Part shown: in pieces, positions 6,532 to 11,001 of the stretch
Position numbering within the stretch: the stretch's first letter is position 1
How the letters are laid out: the number at the start of each line of letters is the position of its first letter
Assembly (NCBI GenBank): GCA_024220525.1
Contig: JAMYWO010000163.1
Span: 1 to 11,001, forward strand
From: Cochliopodium minus
Lineage: Eukaryota > Discosea > Himatismenida > Cochliopodiidae
Length of the DNA stretch: 11,001 nucleotides
Direction of reading: 5' to 3'
Position numbers and translations under genes: made by a program
Notes under the pieces: model-generated
Database searches by the model: none
What the model was told of the DNA's origin: nothing
Seen by the model: only the letters and a program-made list of their open reading frames with translations

Positions 6532-6610
6532 GATCGCTGTTTTTCTTTTTTCAAAAACTTGTGATAGTAATTTTTTAGCAAATATTTTTCAAATTAAGCA
6601 TGCGCTATGG

Positions 6611-6653
6611 AAGGAGGTAGCTTGTAGTAATGAATAAGATAGAAACCCATTAA
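6611..6653 (+). other. Strong Shine-Dalgarno with a seven-codon reading frame
   Basis: AAGGAGGT (6611-6618) lies 11 bases before an ATG at 6630 that reads MNKIETH and then stops at 6651-6653, inside the end of the convergent receptor gene. It follows the mobC relic on the same strand, so it may be the surviving start of the next gene of that mobile element, cut off by rearrangement. It could also be chance. Confidence 0.3.
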
Positions 6654-8695
6654 TTTCCTGCACGCTGCTGTTCCTCTTGGGAACCGGAACGGCTTTGCGT
6701 TCTGTTAAGCTTGCTGCTGCCGAAGCGGTAGGTAAAAGTGGCAATCACCACACGGGCGGCGTAGGTGTTGGTATGACCGGTTTGAAATAGGTTGAGGTAA
6801 TGGTCACCGCCGCTGTCCCGGACGTCGTACAACACGTTTTTGCCGTTAAGCGTAAGCGAAGCTTTTTTGTTCAGCAATTGCAGCTTTAAAGCCAAATCCA
6901 GGGTGGTATAGGACGGATAAATCGAACCGACAAACTGTCGACGCGATTCGTTTTCAGCGTCCGCTTCCAGCGATAGCCGGTCGCTCAACCGGAAAATGTT
7001 ACTGGACACCAGGTCAAAGCTTACAAAGCCGGGGTCATTCAGGCTGAAGCCTTTCGCGTCGCCGGTAAACAAATTTTGATACAGCGTAACCGAAGTATTG
7101 GTCGTGAACCATTTGCAAAGGTCTTTCTGGTAACTGACCACAAAATTCCAGGAGCGCGCGCCTTGTATATTGGTCGGGATACGGGTAACCGTAACCTTAT
7201 TGCTATCCAGATAAGGTAAAGTTCGCACATAATTGCGGTCGATATCATAAGCAGCCGTAAGGAACAGCGTTTGTTTCCAGGTCCAGGAAAATTCAGCATG
7301 CCAGTTCAGGTCGGGTTGCAGATTCGGATTACCCTGAAAATAAAGGGTGGTGGAAAGCGGTCGACGAAATGGCACCAATTCATGGTAATCGGCCCTGTTG
7401 ACCCTGCGCCCGAACTGGAAGTTCAGTGAATGATCCTCATTCAGCTTCTCGTTTAGGAACAAAGTGGGAAACAAAGTCAGGTAATGTTGAGCTATCGCCG
7501 CATTTTGCTGGAGTTCCTGCCCGGTCAGGTTGGTCTGTTCTGTCCTTAAACCGACTTGTACCGCCAATTTGCCGAATTGTTTATTCAGGTTGATATAGGC
7601 CGCATTGATGTTTTCGGTATTGATGTTTTCGTTACTTAGCGCAGGTTCAGGTATATTTTGACCACCCAATTGATTATAATAGGTACTGTTGTTATTGGTT
7701 TTCACATAGCTCGATTTCAGGCCTGTTTCTATTTTACCCCCATTAACCGGATGCACATAATCAGCCCTGGCCCCAAAAACCTGCAAAGTACGCGCCTCGT
7801 CAATAAACACGTTCTGCGTGTTCAGTAAAGTACCTGAGGCATCTTGGTTGAGCGTAGTGTTATATTGACCGGGACGGTAGCGGTAGGCCGAATAATCGAG
7901 ATCGGCTGACCATTGCTTGCCTGCCGTATCGATCTGGTGGAGCAGTTGAAGACCGGCGGTATAATTAAAAGGCTTATCGCGATAAATACCCGTAAAATCC
8001 TGGCGCCCTGTTTGCTGCAAAGTGCCATCAAAAATATCCAGCAGCGAGCCCACACGGTTGGCAGCGGTTTGATCCGAGACCCGGCCGGAAACGGTTAGCG
8101 TGGTCTTTTTAGAAAGGTACAGGTCGATCCCTGCCGTAGAGTTGAACGTCCGGCTGGCATTCTTGCTGGTGTTGGCGGAACGATTTTCGGTCAAAAGCGT
8201 ATTGCCGTTGAAAATATCGGCCACGGCCGTGCCTGAAAGCAACGTCTGATTAAAGCCGTAACTGTTGTTGAGATACAGGTTATAATGATCGTTCTTATAG
8301 CTCAGGGCCAGGCTGCTGCTGTAACGCCCATAAACGCCCTGACCCAAGCTGCCGTTAAAACTACCGTTCCAACCATTTTGGGTATTCTTTTTATGAATGA
8401 GGTTAATGATACCGCCTGTGCCCTCCGCATCGTATTTGGCCGAAGGATTAATCATCAGTTCTATTTTCTGGATATCAGATGAGGGCGTATTACCGAGCAG
8501 GCTGGCCAAATCAGCAACGGAAAGATGCGTGTTCTTGCCGTCGATGATCACACTTACGCCTGCGTGACCATTTAGGGTGACTGTGCCATCAGGCGCGACC
8601 TGCACGCCCGGTAGCTTTTTCAACAGTTCCAGCGCATTGGTGCCTGTGGCCGTGAGCGACTGGCCGACGTTGACCACCGTTTTATCGATCTGCAT
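6650..8695 (-). pseudogene. N-terminally truncated TonB-dependent-receptor-like outer-membrane protein (OMP_b-brl_3 type)
   Basis: A 681-residue open frame from an ATG at 8695. Residues 1-105 are a TonB-receptor plug: 'QIDKTVVNV', 'ALELLKKLPGVQV', 'VSVIIDGK', 'INPSAKYDAEGTGGIINLI'. The rest is a long beta-barrel of alternating short strands, with 'QFGRRVNRADYHELVPFRRP' and 'GNPNLQPDLNW' near the middle and the natural end 'FGSSKLNRTQ...EEQQRAGN'. Full family members have a signal peptide and a carboxypeptidase-regulatory-like domain of roughly 100 residues ahead of the QIDKTVVNV motif. Both are missing: only 16 codons lie between this ATG and an in-frame TGA at 8744-8746, with no ribosome site. 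Without a signal peptide it cannot reach the outer membrane. The loss falls exactly at the switch to eukaryotic-type DNA, so it is probably a cut by a junction rather than decay. G+C is visibly higher than in the genes to its left. Confidence 0.88.
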
Positions 8696-8782
8696 ATTAT
8701 TTTGATTATGTGATGGATAGATGTCATTTGAAAAGGATAGATGTCATTTACTAAATCTCATCAAAATATATTTTATAAAATT
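8696..8782. other. Bacterial-eukaryotic junction zone
   Basis: To the left, receptor coding sequence is recognisable up to about 8690; to the right the DNA is AT-rich and carries eukaryotic genes. The switch therefore lies in or next to this stretch. It contains two copies of a 20-bp unit (see repeat entry). I see no insertion-sequence ends, vector or adapter motif. Confidence 0.65.
8715..8754. repeat. Two tandem copies of a 20-bp unit at the junction
   Basis: GGATAGATGTCATTT occurs at 8715-8729 and again at 8735-8749, giving a 20-bp period; the five bases after each copy differ (GAAAA, then ACTAA). It lies about 20 bp from the last recognisable receptor codon. Confidence 0.8.
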
Positions 8783-9034
8783 CTATATTGCAAAGTTGTT
8801 CATCTTTATATTCATTAAAATGTTTATTGTACCTTCTATGGGTAATGTTGCCAATGCATTTGCATTTTCTATTTCAGATATATCTTTTACGGGAACAAGG
8901 AGAGTATATTTCTTTTTCAATTCTTCTTGGGGAATCTTTTGGATATCATCCCTGCTCAATGTTTTGATTTTGAATACCTCAAATAGATCTACAGTGCTAT
9001 CTTTAGAATTGGTTTGTGGTATTTCCTTTCTCAT
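8783..9034 (-). CDS. Short unrecognised eukaryotic gene, possibly truncated
   Basis: An 83-residue frame read from the ATG at 9034, preceded by an A-rich stretch as is usual before amoeba start codons. The first 60 or so residues look protein-like: MRKEIPQTNSKD, a 'TVDLFEVFKIKTLSRDDIQK' segment, the charged 'QEELKKKYTLLVPVKD' and 'ALATLPIEG'. The last twenty (TINILMNIKMNNFAI...) look more like untranslated or intron sequence. A GTACAA after the GAAG of 'IEG' could be a splice donor. I recognise no family. The gene points at the bacterial junction about 80 bp further on, so its true 3' end may have been lost there. Moderate confidence that it codes, none on its function. Confidence 0.45.
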   Translation of the reverse strand: MRKEIPQTNSKDSTVDLFEVFKIKTLSRDDIQKIPQEELKKKYTLLVPVKDISEIENANALATLPIEGTINILMNIKMNNFAI

Positions 9035-9040
9035 TATCAA

Positions 9041-9261
9041 TTTTTTTTATTATTTAAATATTTAAAGATATAATTGGGAAAGGATGTTTCTTAAAGGATG
9101 GATATGTGGCAAATGGTGGATAAAACATTATTATATCTTATTTTGCGTATTATACGATATATTAAAGTATAAATAAAGAATTTTTCAAAATAAATAAATT
9201 TTTAATACACTAAATACATCAGAATAGATCCATACACATTGATATTGTCCAAGATATTCGA
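9041..9261. other. AT-rich intergenic region between two minus-strand eukaryotic genes
   Basis: This 221-bp stretch must hold the 3' flank of the TMEM170-like gene and the promoter of the short gene to its left. It is strongly AT-rich with a small palindrome CGTAT-T-ATACG (9146-9156). I see no further open frame or RNA gene in it. Confidence 0.5.
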
Positions 9262-9606
9262 TCATATTATTCTCAACAACAATTTAAAGTGAGATACGAA
9301 GAAAAAGAATACACAAATCCCTATACCCCAGATAATGCATATCCACCATTGCATGGTCATACGAACATTGATATAGAGGCTGGAGATGAGGAGACAGGGA
9401 AGAGATGATTGCAAGAAGGAGATGAGGATACCCCATAAGGGATAGATGATCGCCATTGTGACTGTTGTCTTGGAGAATCTGTGTATGAACAACACTATTA
9501 TCCCTCCAATCAAATAAATTGCGAAATTGACGATGCAACACCATATTACAAGAGAGATCCATATCGAAAATAGTGTTTGGAAAGGACCTGGATAGATTAT
9601 AGACAT
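9262..9606 (-). CDS. TMEM170-like multipass membrane protein
   Basis: A 114-residue protein read from the ATG at 9606 without an obvious intron. It has three strongly hydrophobic segments at about 15-41, 50-78 and 87-108, separated by short polar turns ('IHRFSKTT' at 41-48 and 'NVRMTMQWW' at 80-88). The layout follows the TMEM170 family: 'F13-SIWISLVIW' opening the first helix, an H42-R after it, a second helix containing 'GILISFLQSS', then 'LISSLYINVRM', 'WGIG' and the final 'SHFKLLLRII' corresponding to the SFxRIL end. Length is close to that of small family members. In animals TMEM170A is linked to ER sheet and nuclear-envelope shape; here only the fold is inferred. It shares its upstream region with the divergent glycosyltransferase gene. 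Its codon and base use match the AT-rich right part of the window, not the bacterial genes. Confidence 0.68.
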   Translation of the reverse strand: MSIIYPGPFQTLFSIWISLVIWCCIVNFAIYLIGGIIVLFIHRFSKTTVTMAIIYPLWGILISFLQSSLPCLLISSLYINVRMTMQWWICIIWGIGICVFFFFVSHFKLLLRII

Positions 9607-9824
9607 TTATTCAAAGAGAAATAATTTTTTTCAACACTTCACTGAATAATTAAAAGGGTTTTCAATTTTATTTTATTAATTTTGATATTCACAAATTGAA
9701 ATTTGAATGATCTGCCCTATATCAGAAATAAAAGATCTGTTTCTTTATTTCCTTCCTTATTTTTTTAATTTTTTTTATTTTAAAAAAGGTGTCAAAAAAA
9801 ATATTCTAAAAAAAAAAAAAAAAA
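9607..9824. promoter_or_regulatory. AT-rich bidirectional upstream region
   Basis: These 218 bp separate two divergent eukaryotic start codons. The sequence is almost only A and T, with T runs at about 9751-9780 and A runs towards the right, ending in 18 consecutive A at 9808-9825, the last of which is the A of the ATG at 9825. Poly-A directly before the start codon is a hallmark of dictyostelid genes. No specific factor site could be identified. Confidence 0.55.
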
Positions 9825-11001
9825 ATGGTGAAAAGATTTATCTTGCAACACAGATATATCGCATTGATAATGATTATATTCTTATTTTCCATTTATTTTA
9901 TCATCAATAATGGATATGAAGATGATCCACAAATCAAAATAAAAAAATCAAACAATAAATTTAATCTAAATGAAAATACAGAGAGGATAAAAATAAAATC
10001 AGCATTCACTAATGAAGATTCAAATTATTATTCGAAAGTGAATTGTTTAGGATTTGATCCAGATGATGATATAGTAGCAGCAGAAAAAAGGAGTTGTATC
10101 TTTGAGAATGTATGCTTTGATCTGTAATTAAAAAAAGAAAGTATTAATTTGAAAAGAGAAAAAATTACATTAAATTAATTCAAAGAAAAAATTGGGGAGA
10201 AATAATTTATTTTGAAGAAAAAGAAAACCCTTCATTTGTAAGATATGACGAGAAAGGGTTTATGAGGGAAAATAAAGATAAAAATGGGAGATATCTTTTC
10301 TTTTCTTCCAAACTTAGAACGAAATGGGACAAATATCCAAGATTCCATGCATCAATGAAAGTGGTTAATTCTAAGATGTACAAAGAAAATTCTGGTGAGA
10401 AATATTTTTAAGAAAAAATTAATCAAGATTTTTTCATATTAAAAATTCTTATAAAAAGAAACAAAATATTACGAAAATTATTCTGTGATATCAGATACTT
10501 TCATTTGGAAGAACATAGGCCATTTAATATTTGACTTACTCTAGTAAAAAAAAAGAATATTTTTTAAAAAATTTAAATTTTTATTTTAAAAAAAAGTACG
10601 ATATTCCATTCCATGTTGGAACACAACGAGTTTGATGAAAATATAAATGTATTTTTCTTCAGGGATTTTGAAGATCTCAATCAATTTTGGAGTCTTTGCG
10701 AATATTTTAACGGAGGAAAGTTTTATGACATGGATAACATTGAAAACTTGTTTCCCAACACCAAACACCTTTGTTTTAAAAAAGTTATGGTAAAATAAAA
10801 AGAAATTTTTTTAAAACATTATTAATTATTTATAATTTCGTTAAAAAAAAATTTTTTTTTTAGATTGGAACTCCCTATGCAATAATGGAAAGAAGGTTTA
10901 CCTTTTGTAAAACAAAAATAGAATTTTTTATTAATAGAAATTTTACTTTGACTTAGATCTCCCAACAAATACTGGACAAGAAGCAAAAATGCTGTCAGTG
11001 A
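9825..11001 (+). CDS. Intron-containing type II membrane glycosyltransferase (GT61/DUF563-like), 5' part
   Basis: Reconstructed as six exons: 9825-10123, 10186-10394, 10495-10543, 10597-10789, 10864-10906 and 10957 to beyond the window. The introns (62, 100, 53, 74 and 50 bp) all begin GTAATT, GTGAGA or GTAAAA and end in AG, and their phases (2, 1, 2, 0, 1) are all consistent, so 279 codons read through without a stop. The product starts MVKRFILQHR, then a single hydrophobic anchor (about 11-27), a polar stem, and a lumenal part. That part holds C91-IFENVC97, KNWGEIIYF at 101-109, the WDKYPRF region and 'FIWKNIGHLIFDLL' at 172-185. The C-x5-C start and the NxGH...D motif are those of GT61/DUF563-type glycosyltransferases, Golgi enzymes numerous in social amoebae. 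The acceptor sugar is unknown and the C-terminal catalytic end lies outside. Family call is moderately sure; the exon-intron structure is well supported. Confidence 0.7.

Noticed and set aside
7039-7299. Minus-strand alternative frame inside the receptor gene
   Set aside because: Out-of-frame shadow of a continuous beta-barrel coding sequence.
8721-9065. Plus-strand 114-residue frame
   Set aside because: Rich in Phe/Ile because it is the complement of an AT-rich coding stretch; the minus-strand reading is more protein-like and has an A-rich start context.
10586-10768. Minus-strand 60-residue frame
   Set aside because: Antisense to exon 4 of the glycosyltransferase gene, which fits the spliced model in phase.
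1-11001. tRNA, rRNA, CRISPR array or complete insertion sequence
   Set aside because: None seen: no regularly spaced repeats, no cloverleaf or rRNA-like stretch, and no transposase flanked by inverted repeats. A computer scan (tRNAscan-SE, Infernal) would be needed to exclude small RNAs.

Overview
The window joins two unrelated kinds of DNA. Bases 1 to about 8,700 look bacterial: compact intron-free genes, overlapping stops and starts, and gene families typical of the Bacteroidota (Sphingobacteriia/Chitinophagia-like). These include an arm-domain tyrosine integrase, a MobC-type coupling protein, a DUF1016/YhcG nuclease and an outer-membrane beta-barrel TonB-type receptor. From about 8,750 to the right end the DNA is eukaryotic. 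It is much poorer in G+C (by eye about a fifth to a third, against roughly 40-50% on the left), full of homopolymer runs, and carries a TMEM170-like membrane protein and a membrane-anchored glycosyltransferase gene interrupted by at least five short GT...AG introns whose phases all match. A run of 18 A ending in the start codon of the latter, together with the short AT-rich introns, points to a social amoeba (dictyostelid) or a close relative. This assignment is an inference.

Bacterial part, left to right. A partial divergent gene (1-198, minus; perhaps sigma-70-like) faces a three-gene ubiquitin-like conjugation operon (309-2750, plus). That operon encodes a two-domain multiubiquitin protein, an E2/UBC-fold protein without any cysteine, and a fused JAB peptidase-E1 (ThiF) protein. 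This is the layout of the bacterial ubiquitination-like operons (Bil/BUB-related) found in defence-type accessory regions. The JAB half probably trims the Ubl tail, the E1 half activates it and the E2 transfers or scaffolds it. Convergent to it lie a DUF1016/YhcG PD-(D/E)XK nuclease and, upstream of that in the same direction, an apparently intact tyrosine integrase. Then comes a graveyard of mobile-element pieces: the C-terminal part of a large serine recombinase (minus) abuts, head to head, a decayed C-terminal half of mobC (plus) with two stops and compensating frame breaks.

The last bacterial gene (6650-8695, minus) is an OMP_b-brl_3/TonB-type receptor that keeps its natural C-terminus and barrel but loses the signal peptide and the usual N-terminal carboxypeptidase-regulatory-like domain at about 8,695. 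That is where the eukaryotic sequence begins, beside two copies of a 20-bp unit. Either the contig is a chimera of amoeba and bacterial DNA (the simplest reading) or it records a recent transfer.

Eukaryotic part: an unrecognised short gene (8783-9034, minus), a TMEM170 homologue (9262-9606, minus), an AT-rich shared promoter region (9607-9824), and the intron-containing glycosyltransferase gene running off the right edge.
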